NCBI GenBank assembly: GCA_041493035.1
Contig: JBGPYB010000095.1
Location: 1-18,927 of the forward strand
Direction of reading: 5' to 3'
Source: JBGPYB01 sp041493035
Lineage (GTDB): Bacteria > Acidobacteriota > Vicinamibacteria > Fen-336
Length of the DNA: 18,927 bases
The first letter of the stretch is position 1. Every line of letters begins with the position of its first letter. Below are positions 1-8,361 of this stretch, in pieces. The translations under genes and the position numbers were made by a program. The notes below the pieces were generated by a model that was not told the origin of the DNA, made no database searches, and saw nothing but the letters and a program-made list of their open reading frames with translations.

Positions 1-92
1 ACGTAGACCCTGGCCCCAGCCTGTGCGGTCGCCGGGGCGAGGGCTGTCGCGAGAACGGTGGTGAAGACGAGTGCGCCAAGAAGACGTTTCAT
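1..92 (-). CDS. Secreted protein of unknown function, N-terminal fragment
   Basis: Only the first 30 codons lie in the window; the gene runs off the left edge. They encode a clear Sec signal peptide: a short basic start (MKRLL), a hydrophobic core of about 15 residues, and an A-T-A-Q-A type cleavage site near residue 25, followed by the first mature residues. The ATG at 92 is preceded by a strong GAGGAGG ribosome binding site with 6-7 bases of spacing, which supports this start. The product is therefore exported, but nothing visible tells its function. It is transcribed in the same direction as glycerol kinase and lies 137 bp downstream of it. A TAACAT -10-like box occurs about 35 bp upstream without a convincing -35. 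Confidence 0.75.
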   Translation of the reverse strand, partial: MKRLLGALVFTTVLATALAPATAQAGARVY

Positions 93-201
93 CGATAGCC
101 TCCTCACAACGAGACGTCGATCATGTTAGACCAGTCGCTGCGCGGACGGTTGCATGCTAACCCGATCGGCGGAGTGACGCAGCTCACGCCCCGGCGACCA
201 A

Positions 202-216
202 TCCCCGACGCGGGGA
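202..216 (-). terminator. Short hairpin after glycerol kinase
   Basis: An inverted repeat with a 6-bp stem (TCCCCG / CGGGGA) and a 3-base loop lies about 14 bases past the glycerol kinase stop codon. It has no T-rich tail, so it is at best a weak terminator or an mRNA 3' end stabiliser. The rest of the 93-229 gap shows no other clear feature. Confidence 0.3.
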
Positions 217-229
217 GGCCAACCTCTCG

Positions 230-1723
230 CTATTCGGTCGGTTCCCAGGCCTTCGACCGGCCGAGTGCGTCCTGCCACCGTTTCCGCAATGCGTTCGCTC
301 GATCGGCCGACATGACGGGCTCGAAACGCCGGGCGACTTGCCACTGCCCCTCGATCTCGACTGGGCTCTTCCAGAAGCCGACGGCCAATCCCGCCAGGTA
401 GGCGGCGCCGAGGGCGGTTGTCTCCGTGACCGCGGGCCGGACCACCGGCACTCCGAGGATGTCGGCCTGAAACTGCATCAGCATGTCGTTCGCAGCGGCG
501 CCGCCGTCCACGCGTAGCTCTGGCAGAGCAACGCCGGTGTCGGCCTGCATCGCGTCGGTGAGGTCGGCGACCTGATAGGCGATCGCCTCGAGCGCCGCCC
601 GCGCGAGGTGCCCGCTCGTCGTGCCGCGGGTGAGGCCCACCAGAATGCCGCGGGCGTAAGCGTCCCAGTGCGGGGCGCCGAGGCCCGCGAACGCCGGTAC
701 CAGGTAGACGCCGCCGTTGTCGGGGACGGAGGCCGCGAGTGCTTCGACCTCGGCCGAGGACCGGATGAGGCCGAGGCCGTCCCGCAGCCATTGCACCACC
801 GCGCCGCCGATGAACACGCTCCCCTCGAGAGCGTAGTCGGTGTGGCCGTCGCGTCTCCAGGCCACCGTCGTGAGCAGCTTGTGGCGCGAGGTCGGCGCCT
901 TCGTGCCCGTGTTCTGGAGCATGAAGCAGCCGGTGCCGTAGGTGTTCTTCGTGAGCCCGGGCGAGACGCACATCTGGCCGAAGAGCGCCGCCTGCTGATC
1001 CCCCGCGATTCCGCCGATCGCCACGTCGCTCAGGCCCAGGGTCGTCGTGACGGAGCCGTAGACCTCGCTGGAACTCCGCACCTCGGGGAGGACGCTCCGC
1101 GGCACGTGCAGCAGGCGCAGCAGCTCATCGTCCCACTCGCCCGTGTGGATGTTGAAGAGGAGGGTCCGCGACGCGTTGCTCGGGTCGGTGACGTGCAGGC
1201 AGCCGCTCGTCAGGTTCCAGACGAGCCACGTGTCGACGGTCCCGAAGGCCAGCTCACCGGCTTCGGCCCGCCTCCGCGCGCCGGGGACGTTGTCGAGAAT
1301 CCAGGCCAGCTTGGTTCCCGAGAAGTAGGCGTCGATCACGAGGCCGGTTCGCTCTCGGATCAGCGTTTCCGCGCCGTCGGCTCGCAACCGGTCGCAAGTC
1401 TCGGCCGTGCGGCGGTCCTGCCAGACGATGGCGTTGTAGATGGCTTCGCCAGTCTTCCGGTCCCACACGACCGTGGTCTCGCGCTGGTTGGTGATCCCGA
1501 GGGCCGCCACCTCGCGGGGACGGAGAGATGCGGCGGCGAGGACCTCCACCGCCACGCCGATCTCAGAAGTCCAGATCTCCTGCGGGTCGTGCTCCACCCA
1601 ACCGGCTCGAGGGAAGATCTGCCGGAACTCCCGCTGGGCCACTCCCTTGATCGCGCCGCCGTGGTCGAAGAGGATCGCCCGGGAACTCGTGGTTCCCTGG
1701 TCGAGCGCGAGGATGTAGCGCAA
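230..1723 (-). CDS. glpK: Glycerol kinase
   Basis: This is a full-length (497 aa) member of the FGGY carbohydrate kinase family. It phosphorylates glycerol with ATP to sn-glycerol 3-phosphate in the cytoplasm, the entry step of glycerol catabolism. Visible family features are the N-terminal phosphate loop DQGTTSSRA (8-16), the glycerol-contacting R81-E82 in ITNQRETT, the conserved DAYFSGTK segment (131-138), the catalytic aspartate in GIAGDQQAALFGQ (D242), the YGTGCFML nucleotide-site motif (262-269) and the C-terminal GGAAANDMLMQFQAD segment. The start is a TTG at 1723, six bases after a GGAGG ribosome binding site, and it gives the expected N-terminus. The gene diverges from a truncated glpF gene with 65 bp between the starts. 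E. coli differs: there glpF and glpK are co-directional. Identification is secure. Confidence 0.97.
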   Translation of the reverse strand: MRYILALDQGTTSSRAILFDHGGAIKGVAQREFRQIFPRAGWVEHDPQEIWTSEIGVAVEVLAAASLRPREVAALGITNQRETTVVWDRKTGEAIYNAIVWQDRRTAETCDRLRADGAETLIRERTGLVIDAYFSGTKLAWILDNVPGARRRAEAGELAFGTVDTWLVWNLTSGCLHVTDPSNASRTLLFNIHTGEWDDELLRLLHVPRSVLPEVRSSSEVYGSVTTTLGLSDVAIGGIAGDQQAALFGQMCVSPGLTKNTYGTGCFMLQNTGTKAPTSRHKLLTTVAWRRDGHTDYALEGSVFIGGAVVQWLRDGLGLIRSSAEVEALAASVPDNGGVYLVPAFAGLGAPHWDAYARGILVGLTRGTTSGHLARAALEAIAYQVADLTDAMQADTGVALPELRVDGGAAANDMLMQFQADILGVPVVRPAVTETTALGAAYLAGLAVGFWKSPVEIEGQWQVARRFEPVMSADRANALRKRWQDALGRSKAWEPTE

Positions 1724-1788
1724 TTGGAACCTCCGTCGGGTTTCTACAGAATGTCGCCTGCCGAAGCAAGCCCGAAAGGAAGGGTCGA

Positions 1789-2031
1789 ATGAAAGGCGTC
1801 CTGCTGCGCGAAGCCGCGGCGGAGTTCCTGGGAATGTTCGTGCTCATCGCCTTCGGCTCAGGGCTCGTGGCACAGGTGAATCTCTCCGGCGGTTCCCACG
1901 GCGGGTACTTGTCGATCAACATCGCCTGGGGCCTTGCCGTGATCATGGCGATCTACGTGTCGGGCGGCGTCTCGGGGGCGCACCTGAACCCTGCCGTGAT
2001 CGTGGCTCTGGCCGCCGCCGTGGGCTTCCCG
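1789..2031 (+). pseudogene. glpF: Truncated aquaglyceroporin (MIP family) gene
   Basis: The first 81 codons read as a normal MIP channel: a hydrophobic helix 1 with the conserved AAEFLGMF...FGSG motif, helix 2 (about residues 42-58), the SGAHLNPAV loop carrying the first NPA box (67-69), and the following VALAAAVGFP. Family members usually have about 230-280 residues, six helices and a second NPA box. Here similarity stops abruptly near 2030, and the frame continues to a stop at 2322 through antisense of the neighbouring small gene, giving a Q/R/D-rich non-membrane tail. A GGAAGGG ribosome binding site precedes the ATG, so the 5' end is intact. Its position next to glpK fits a glycerol facilitator. 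The product cannot form a pore. The break could be a genuine deletion or an assembly misjoin. Confidence 0.85.
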
Positions 2032-2232
2032 TCAGGACCGGCCGGGCCCCGCCAAGACCCGCGCCGGCAACAGGATCAACGCCTTCAGCAGATGGAAGAC
2101 CCCTTCGACTGCGATGCCGACCAGCCGGAACGGCAGCAGGAGGAGCCAGACCAGCGGATAGGCGATCAGCGCCACGAGGGCGAGCGGCCAGCACAGGACC
2201 AGCAGGATCAGCCAGAGCAGGAACTTCGCCAT
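2032..2232 (-). CDS. Small hydrophobic membrane protein, 66 aa
   Basis: The predicted 66-residue protein has two or three hydrophobic stretches: residues about 3-20 (rich in L, W and V), 22-36, and a more amphipathic helix near 40-58. It ends with a short basic/Gly tail (ARVLAGPGRS). The ATG at 2232 follows a GGAG ribosome binding site with about 6 bases of spacing; an ATG four codons upstream is less well placed. The pattern looks like short conserved hypothetical inner-membrane proteins, but I do not recognise a named family and assign no function. It lies downstream of, and in the same direction as, the cytochrome/barrel operon, separated by 93 bp that contain a hairpin. Its stop codon sits exactly where glpF similarity ends. 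Confidence 0.65.
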   Translation of the reverse strand: MAKFLLWLILLVLCWPLALVALIAYPLVWLLLLPFRLVGIAVEGVFHLLKALILLPARVLAGPGRS

Positions 2233-2273
2233 CGAACTCTCCACTTGGGAGTACGTCCGACGCTCGCCGATCG

Positions 2274-2309
2274 TTCCGCCGAAAGGCGCAGGGCGCCGCG
2301 GCGGCGGAA
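2274..2309. terminator. Nested inverted repeat downstream of the decaheme cytochrome gene
   Basis: An outer 8-bp inverted repeat (TTCCGCCG at 2274-2281, CGGCGGAA at 2302-2309) encloses an inner GGCGC-AGG-GCGCC hairpin (2285-2297). It lies 17 bases past the stop codon of the cytochrome gene and before the small membrane protein gene. There is no T-tract, so it may act as a weak terminator, an attenuator or a 3' stability element. Confidence 0.4.
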
Positions 2310-2325
2310 ACAGGACGGGTAAGGC

Positions 2326-5300
2326 CTACTCGTCCGAGGCGGTGAACAGCTTGCCGCGGCGGAGATAGAGCTTCTGCTGCTCCTCGAGGTTGAACGGGCG
2401 GGCGCCGCGACGGCCGAAGACGCCGATCTGGTTGCCGGTCTCGTCCACGGCGCGGTCGCGGTCGAGGCCGCGCGAGAGGGCCAAGGCCGGGCCGTGGGTC
2501 GGGTAGGTGGCCACCAGCAGCGGCGTGGGCTTCGGGCTGAACCCGTAGGCCCCGGGCGTGTCGTTGGCGGAGATGACCTGCACGACGCGGAGCCCGTTTC
2601 GCCCGTCGGCCACGTAGGCGAAGGCGCTGCCGTTGGTCATGCCGATCTTGACGTCGTTCGCGTCGCTGATCTTCCCCTGCGCCGTGTAGAGCTGGTCGAG
2701 CTTCGGCTTCTCGGGATGTTCCACGTCCACGATTGCCAGGCCGAAGGCGCCTGCCGCGACGTAAGCGTAGGTGCGCGCGAGATAGATCGCCCGGGCGGTC
2801 TTGATCGGGACTGACGCGCCCGGCAGGAGCTTCGGCGACGAGGGGAGTGTCACATCGATGACCTTGAGGCCGTCGGCGTCCAGGACGAAGGCGTAACGGA
2901 ACTGAATCGCGATCGCTCGGGGCGTCTTCAGCCCCTCCGTGACCTGGGCCAAGACCTTCGGGTGGATGGCGTCGTTCAGGTCGAGGACCACGACACCCCG
3001 GGGCGTCGTCACGTACCCGACGGCTCCGGCGAGCCACATCGACGTGGCGCCCGTGAGGACGCCGCCCTCGTTGAAGGCACCGGCGCGCCAGACGAAGTTG
3101 TCCCTGGGGTCGCCGTTGATGAGCGTGTGGAGCGGGCCCACGATCACGAGGCCTTCCTCGCCATCGGTGACGTACGCGTAGTCGTAGATCGGGTGGACCG
3201 GCTGCTCCAGGCTGTCGGGGTTCACCTTGCGCGAGGGATCGGCGATCATGGTCGACGGCAGCGCCACCGATGTCGCGTCTTTCGTCGGCACGTAGAGACG
3301 CTGGCCGACGGCGGAGACCGGCGCGGAGATGATTCGCTCGGAGAACCCTTTGTTGTCGACCTGCGCCACGTCGTAGATGCGGAGCCCGTCCTTCCCCTGG
3401 GCCACGAACAGATACTCACCGCGTTGTTGGAGCGAGACGGCGTCGCCGCTGTGGTGGTAGGCCTCGGTCAAGAGGTCACCGCGCGCCTTGTGGTCCTTGT
3501 AGCGCTCCGGGAATGCCAGCTCGTGGAGGCGGCTGCCGATCACGGCCTGCGGCTCGTCGCGCTCCGTGACGGCCACGGCCTCGAAGCCGTGGTTACCCTC
3601 GCCGACGTAGGCGTAGCGGCCGATGAAGTTGACGAGGCCGGTGCCGTGCATCAAGAGCTGGGCCATCCACGCGTTGTTGTCGTTGGCGTCGGAGACGTGG
3701 CAGTCGGTGCAGGTCTTGGTCTCGGTGGCGCGCACCGTGTGGGGAACATAGGTCGAGAAGGACGTGCCGGAGAACCCGCCCCCCGACACCGTCTGCTGTT
3801 GCGCGTAGATCCATTCGCGGTTCTGGTTCTGCGACGAAGCGATGATGGCGCAGGCGGACCGCGCAGGTGCGATCCGGTTCTTGGTGACGATCCCGTCTTT
3901 CGCCAGGAAATAGATGTCGTCGCGGAGGGTCTGGAAGTTGTAGCTCGTCCAGTTGCGGCTCTCTCCGCCTTCGCTGTGGAGCATCGGCTTCTCGACGTTG
4001 GAGCGCTGCGAGAGGTGGCATCCGAAGCAGCTCGTGGTCCATGACGAGTGGCAGGCGTAACAGGTCATCTTCGCGTTGGTGTGCCCCTTGCCGTTGTGGG
4101 CGGAGTCGGCCTTGGCCGAGTAGCCCGGTCGGCCCGTCGTCGAGGTGTCGGATGTCTGCGGCACCTCCCACTTCACCCCCGCGGTGACCATGCTGTTCTG
4201 GATGATCTTGCCGCCGACCTCCTCGAATTGCGCAACGTCGAACGGTGTCTGGAGCTCCTTGAGGCGCGTCCCCGGCGCGGCGGGCCCCGATGTCACGAGG
4301 TTGGCGCGCCCCTGCGCCGTGCCGTGGCAGTCGATACAGTCGATCTCGATGGCCGCTCGCGGCTCGCCGTAGAGGCGGCCGTTCCCGTGGTTGTCCTGCT
4401 TGAAGTGGCAATCCACGCAGTGCATCCCCTTCTCGAGGTGGATGTCCTTCAGGTGGACGGCCTTCTTGAACTTGTCGGGATCGTTGTTCTCGACGACGCC
4501 TCCCTTGGCGTCCAGCAGGTCTCCCTTGCGGTCCCGCTTGAAGACCGCGCGGAAGACCCAGCCGTGGCCGTGGAAGTCGGCGAACTGTGTCGTCTTGAGC
4601 TGGGGGTTCAAGGAGGAGACGTCGGCCAGGAAGTTGCGGTCGGACCAGAGCCCGCGCAGCGCCGACCCCTCGGGGTTGGCCCGCTCGATGGCGTCGCGCT
4701 CGGAAGCCGAGAGCTTCTTCTCGGTCTTGGGATACATCACCTGGCCGTCGGCTTCGTTGTCCCACCACGTGTAGCCGAGGTACGTCGAGACCATGTTCGT
4801 CCCGGGGTGCATGTGGCAGGTCATGCACTGGCTGGACGGAATCGAGCGGGTGAACGCATGCTTCAGCGGATGCCCCGACTCGTCCTTGGGAATCGTCGGG
4901 TCGACGCTCTTGCTCATTCCACGATTGCCGATGTCGGAACCGGAGTACGGTCCCGAGTTCGACTTGGAGCGGTCGTTGGCATAGATGACGTGGCAGGCCG
5001 CGCAGCCGCTGGCCCGGTAGTCGCCCGGGTGGTCGTTGGTGCCCGGCAACGACAGGATCGGGTCCACGAGGCGGGTCTTCTGGGCGCCGATGATGACGGG
5101 GTCCGTGCGGTTCAAGGTGCCGGGCCCGCGGGGCGACAGCCCCTTGTCGGGCTTGCCCGGATCCTCGAACGGATCGGGAAGGCCGACCTCGAGCTTGCGT
5201 CGCCCGCCGCGCTCGAAGACGCGGAAGGGATTCCCCGCCTGGCTCAGCTCCCATCGCGGGAAGGGGAGCAGGAAGGGAACCTCGCCCTTGTTCCGGACCT

Positions 5301-5970
5301 CGTCGGTCGTGGGAGGCGGCACGGCTTGGAGCATCCGAGGCTTGCCGTCCGGGCCGTAGCTCTCGCCCACGACCGGAGTCTTGAGAGGCAGGACGCCGTT
5401 GTTGTAGAGAGCGGCCTCGTAGAGGAACCCGCTGTGCGTCATCATGCTCCTCGAGACGTGGTGGACGATCGGATCGTCGCTCTGGTTGTGGCAGGCGCCG
5501 CAGGCCACGGGCGCCGCGCGCAGGTCCGACGGGTTCACGAAGCGAACGTAGGCGAGATCCTCCTGGAGCCAGGCGGTATACGCCTGCTCGGGATTGGCCG
5601 ACCCGCGGAACATCTTCGGCTGTTTCGGCAAGATGTGGGCGCGTCGCTTCGCATCGTCGTACGGCGTGGAGCCGGCGCTTCCCGAGGCCTTCACGGTCGG
5701 GTCGCCACCGTGGCAGTCGGCGCAGCCGAGGACGACGGCCTTGGCGTTGTGCATCGTCTTGGCGTCGGTGTCGGTGTGGCAGCTCACGCAGCCGGCGCTC
5801 TTGCGGTCGGCGTTCTCGCGACTCTGTCGCGCAGGAGCCGCGGTGGGAAGCGGCGCCGAAGGGGCCGGCGTTTCGGCAGCCGTCGTGCCCGCCGCGACCG
5901 CGAGGCGCAGCGCCCCGAGGCACAGGAGCCCCACTGCCAGAATCGCCCGCCGCCCGTGTCCTTGCGCCAT
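2326..5970 (-). CDS. Secreted decaheme cytochrome c with C-terminal LVIVD beta-propeller
   Basis: The 1214-residue product begins with a Sec signal peptide (basic n-region, hydrophobic core about 9-26) and a short Pro/Ala linker. It carries ten CxxCH c-type heme sites, at residues 61, 83, 157, 323, 382, 518, 545, 637, 648 and 754. From about 785 to the end come seven repeats of the type YAYV-x-GxxGLxIxDV (near 785, 852, 930, 984, 1025, 1067 and 1116). These match the LVIVD repeat and fit a seven-blade propeller. No lipobox precedes the signal-peptide cysteine, so it is probably not a lipoprotein. The ATG at 5970 follows a GGGAGGCGGAG stretch and lies 18 bp after the barrel gene stop. Its likely role is electron transfer in the periplasm or at the outer surface together with the barrel. 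The substrate is unknown and an enzymatic role is possible. Confidence 0.9.
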   Translation of the reverse strand: MAQGHGRRAILAVGLLCLGALRLAVAAGTTAAETPAPSAPLPTAAPARQSRENADRKSAGCVSCHTDTDAKTMHNAKAVVLGCADCHGGDPTVKASGSAGSTPYDDAKRRAHILPKQPKMFRGSANPEQAYTAWLQEDLAYVRFVNPSDLRAAPVACGACHNQSDDPIVHHVSRSMMTHSGFLYEAALYNNGVLPLKTPVVGESYGPDGKPRMLQAVPPPTTDEVRNKGEVPFLLPFPRWELSQAGNPFRVFERGGRRKLEVGLPDPFEDPGKPDKGLSPRGPGTLNRTDPVIIGAQKTRLVDPILSLPGTNDHPGDYRASGCAACHVIYANDRSKSNSGPYSGSDIGNRGMSKSVDPTIPKDESGHPLKHAFTRSIPSSQCMTCHMHPGTNMVSTYLGYTWWDNEADGQVMYPKTEKKLSASERDAIERANPEGSALRGLWSDRNFLADVSSLNPQLKTTQFADFHGHGWVFRAVFKRDRKGDLLDAKGGVVENNDPDKFKKAVHLKDIHLEKGMHCVDCHFKQDNHGNGRLYGEPRAAIEIDCIDCHGTAQGRANLVTSGPAAPGTRLKELQTPFDVAQFEEVGGKIIQNSMVTAGVKWEVPQTSDTSTTGRPGYSAKADSAHNGKGHTNAKMTCYACHSSWTTSCFGCHLSQRSNVEKPMLHSEGGESRNWTSYNFQTLRDDIYFLAKDGIVTKNRIAPARSACAIIASSQNQNREWIYAQQQTVSGGGFSGTSFSTYVPHTVRATETKTCTDCHVSDANDNNAWMAQLLMHGTGLVNFIGRYAYVGEGNHGFEAVAVTERDEPQAVIGSRLHELAFPERYKDHKARGDLLTEAYHHSGDAVSLQQRGEYLFVAQGKDGLRIYDVAQVDNKGFSERIISAPVSAVGQRLYVPTKDATSVALPSTMIADPSRKVNPDSLEQPVHPIYDYAYVTDGEEGLVIVGPLHTLINGDPRDNFVWRAGAFNEGGVLTGATSMWLAGAVGYVTTPRGVVVLDLNDAIHPKVLAQVTEGLKTPRAIAIQFRYAFVLDADGLKVIDVTLPSSPKLLPGASVPIKTARAIYLARTYAYVAAGAFGLAIVDVEHPEKPKLDQLYTAQGKISDANDVKIGMTNGSAFAYVADGRNGLRVVQVISANDTPGAYGFSPKPTPLLVATYPTHGPALALSRGLDRDRAVDETGNQIGVFGRRGARPFNLEEQQKLYLRRGKLFTASDE

Positions 5971-5988
5971 GTCCGCTCCGCCTCCCGC

Positions 5989-8361
5989 CTAGTACGTCAG
6001 CTTCACGTTGACGAAGCCGTTGAAGAGCTTTCGGCTCGACGCCCCGCAGCCGGCGACGCCGCAGGGGTCCGACCCGTAGATGAGGTCGAAACCGCGAGCC
6101 GGCAACAGGCCCGTGATCCCCGTGGTGATGACGATGTTCTCGTTGAGCAGCGGCCGATAGATGACGCCTGCCCCCCAGTCGACCCCAATGGACTTCTCCA
6201 GAACCGACTGGAAGAGGAGCGTCTTCAGAGGCTCCGTCTTGTCGAACCAGAGGTAGTTCGCGTTCAGGACGGCTTTCAGCTTCGGTGCCACCTCGGCGTC
6301 GATCCCGATGCCGGCGAGACGCAGCCCGGGGTTCACGAAGTTGGCCTGCCCCTCGAACTTGTTGGAGCGCAGGCTCGGAAGCAGCGTGTTCGGTGGCTTG
6401 AGGAGGACCTTCGTCTGGGTGAGCGCGATCGCCGAGCGGTTCCAGAAGCTGAACGGGCCACCGGCGAAGTTCGGGTTGTCGTAGATGCTGTCGAAGCCCT
6501 TCGCCTTGTCGTCCCCCGGATCGCCGTCTCCGGAGGCCCAGAAGCCCGAGAGACGGACGCGCAGCCAGTCTCGGTCCACCGAAGCCTCGAGGGCGCCGAG
6601 CCAGGCGCGAATGTCGACGCCCTTGCCGGCCACGACGTTCAGCTCGTCCCTGCCGAACGCGTAGTAGAAGGCGTTCGACAGGTTGAGGCGGCCCACGTGG
6701 CCGTCTCCCGCCACCCCGACGTACTTGGAGACGATCTCGTGAGGCTCGGGAAGGCCCACGGGCGCCGGTCGCGTCAGGATGCCATTCTTGTCGTAGTGGA
6801 AGTTGGGCTCGTCCTTGCTGTAGTGGAAGCTCGCGGAAAGAGTGTAGCCGGGGACGAGGAAGTCCTGACGGAACACGTTCGCGATGGCGACCTTCTGCTC
6901 GCGCTTCTCGAAGGTGTTGAGGTCGGAGTTGGTGTCCTTCTCGAGGAGGTCGAAGTAGGCAGCGTTGTACTGCCAGCGGTTGTTGCTCGCGTTGCCGAAG
7001 AGGCGGGCGCCCAGGTTGGAGTCGCTGAAGACGAGGCCGCGGAAATCCGAGACGAAAGGCTGGATGCCGACCCGCGCCGAGACGAAGTCATAGTTGCGCG
7101 ACAACGTCGCCAGCTTCACCTCGCCGAAAGCCTCTTCGAGAGACGCGTCCTCGCGACGCCGCGTCAGCTGGTCGCGCACGTCGGCCGTGACGAGATTTCG
7201 CTCGTTCACCTTGAGGTAGTTGAGGTCGAAGGCGCCCGTGGCCTTGACCGCCCAGGTCTTCGGCTTGAATGCCGTCTGTCCTTGGAACAGCTCCGCCGAC
7301 ACCAGAGCGCGCGGCGTCGTGAAGTACTGATCCCCCTGGCCGAAGAACTCCAAGCTGCCCGGAACCGCAGTGCTGACGCCGCTCGGGACGGGGAGGCGAC
7401 GTCCTTCCGCGGGCAGCTCCAGGGTTCCGGTGAGGACCAGGAAGAGCGAGTCGCCGGCGATCGGCTTGTCGCCCTTGAGGACGTTCTGGTTGTAGGGATC
7501 GATCGGGCGTCCGCGCACGATTCTCGGATCGTTGGGAAGGCGATCGAGGATGTCCCACCGGCTCGGATACGGTGCGAACTCCGCCTCGGACAGCGCCGTG
7601 CCGCCCGCGGGCTGCGGTGGTGTTGCGGGAGCCGGCGTGGCTGCCGCGATCGGCAACATGGGCGCCGGCGGCGGGCCCGGCTCGACGGCCGGGGGCGCGG
7701 GCACGGGAGCAGGCACCGGCTTCGGAGCAGGGCGAGGCTTCGGGGCGGCCCCGAGGACCGGAATTTCCGCGAGGGACGGCCGAATGACCTGATCCTCGGC
7801 GATCGCGAAGTGCTCTCCCTTCGCCGTCTCGAAGAGGACCTGCCGCCCGCGGCGCACGAGTCGCGTCACCGAGATCTTGCGGCCGTCACGGAGCTCCAGG
7901 AGCTGAGGCTCGGTCTCTGCCGCGGCGGCAACCGGCGCCGCCGTCCCCGGGATCGAGTCGAGAGGAGGCGAGACGACCTGGTCCTCGGCGATTTCGAAGA
8001 CCTTGCGGTCCGTCGTTTCGATGCGTACCTTGCCGTTGCGCCGCGCGAGACGTGTCACGCTGAGCTTCCTGCCGTCCTTCAGCTCCACCACCTGCGGTGG
8101 CGCCGCAGGGGCTGGGGGAGCTGGCGCGGGCGGCGCACCGGCTGCGGGAATGGAGTCGAGCGGCGGGGAGATCACCTGGTCTTCAGGGACCTCGAAGACC
8201 TTGCCGTCCTGGGTCTCGAAGCGTACCTTCCCCGCGCGCCTCGCAAGGCGCGTCACCACGAGCTTGCGGCCATCCTTCAAGACGAGCTGATCATCAGCAT
8301 GGGCGATCGCCACAGGCACGGCGGCGAGGAGCGCCATGACCACGGCTGAGCGTGCGTTCAC
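5989..8361 (-). CDS. Probable outer-membrane beta-barrel (porin-like) protein with three N-terminal SH3-like repeats
   Basis: The 790-residue protein has a Sec signal peptide cleaved near AHA-DD (residues 21-24). Three modules of about 48 residues follow (25-72, 91-138, 154-201), each of the form LKDGRKLxVTRLxRRxGxVxFET...EDQV, then a Pro/Ala linker to about 254. The remaining 530 residues alternate polar and hydrophobic positions, rich in Tyr, Phe, Asn and Gly, and end in VNVKLTY. A terminal aromatic residue is typical of proteins inserted by the BAM machinery. A DPYNQNVLKGDKPI segment (288-301) opens the barrel part. The start is a GTG that overlaps the upstream stop as GTGA, implying translational coupling. 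Its position between a heme-binding protein gene and a decaheme cytochrome gene suggests the pore of a porin-cytochrome conduit. That role is inferred from context; I do not recognise a named porin family. Confidence 0.8.
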   Translation of the reverse strand: MNARSAVVMALLAAVPVAIAHADDQLVLKDGRKLVVTRLARRAGKVRFETQDGKVFEVPEDQVISPPLDSIPAAGAPPAPAPPAPAAPPQVVELKDGRKLSVTRLARRNGKVRIETTDRKVFEIAEDQVVSPPLDSIPGTAAPVAAAAETEPQLLELRDGRKISVTRLVRRGRQVLFETAKGEHFAIAEDQVIRPSLAEIPVLGAAPKPRPAPKPVPAPVPAPPAVEPGPPPAPMLPIAAATPAPATPPQPAGGTALSEAEFAPYPSRWDILDRLPNDPRIVRGRPIDPYNQNVLKGDKPIAGDSLFLVLTGTLELPAEGRRLPVPSGVSTAVPGSLEFFGQGDQYFTTPRALVSAELFQGQTAFKPKTWAVKATGAFDLNYLKVNERNLVTADVRDQLTRRREDASLEEAFGEVKLATLSRNYDFVSARVGIQPFVSDFRGLVFSDSNLGARLFGNASNNRWQYNAAYFDLLEKDTNSDLNTFEKREQKVAIANVFRQDFLVPGYTLSASFHYSKDEPNFHYDKNGILTRPAPVGLPEPHEIVSKYVGVAGDGHVGRLNLSNAFYYAFGRDELNVVAGKGVDIRAWLGALEASVDRDWLRVRLSGFWASGDGDPGDDKAKGFDSIYDNPNFAGGPFSFWNRSAIALTQTKVLLKPPNTLLPSLRSNKFEGQANFVNPGLRLAGIGIDAEVAPKLKAVLNANYLWFDKTEPLKTLLFQSVLEKSIGVDWGAGVIYRPLLNENIVITTGITGLLPARGFDLIYGSDPCGVAGCGASSRKLFNGFVNVKLTY
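7759..8289 (-). repeat. Three in-gene tandem modules (about 48 codons each)
   Basis: Modules occupy 8146-8289, 7948-8091 and 7759-7902. They share DGRK, VTRL, RR and EDQV positions and are separated by Pro/Ala-rich spacers of 15-18 codons. The first two are most alike; the third has diverged (LRDGRKISVTRLVRR). This is an intragenic duplication of a small all-beta fold at the periplasmic end of the barrel protein. Confidence 0.85.

Noticed and set aside
126..971. Minus-strand and plus-strand frames overlapping glycerol kinase (also 608-1792 on the plus strand)
   Set aside because: Arg/Pro-rich shadow frames with no motif; glycerol kinase accounts for the region.
2032..2322. Reading the glpF frame through to its stop as one 177-residue protein
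   Set aside because: The tail after codon 81 is Gln/Arg/Asp-rich, has no membrane helix and lies antisense to a plausible small gene; the MIP family needs six helices.
4048..8349. Plus-strand open frame of 1433 codons opposite the cytochrome and barrel genes
   Set aside because: It is antisense to two genes with clear signal peptides, CxxCH motifs and repeats. Its composition (V, R, G, D, E and H rich, no domain) is typical of the shadow frame in GC-rich DNA.
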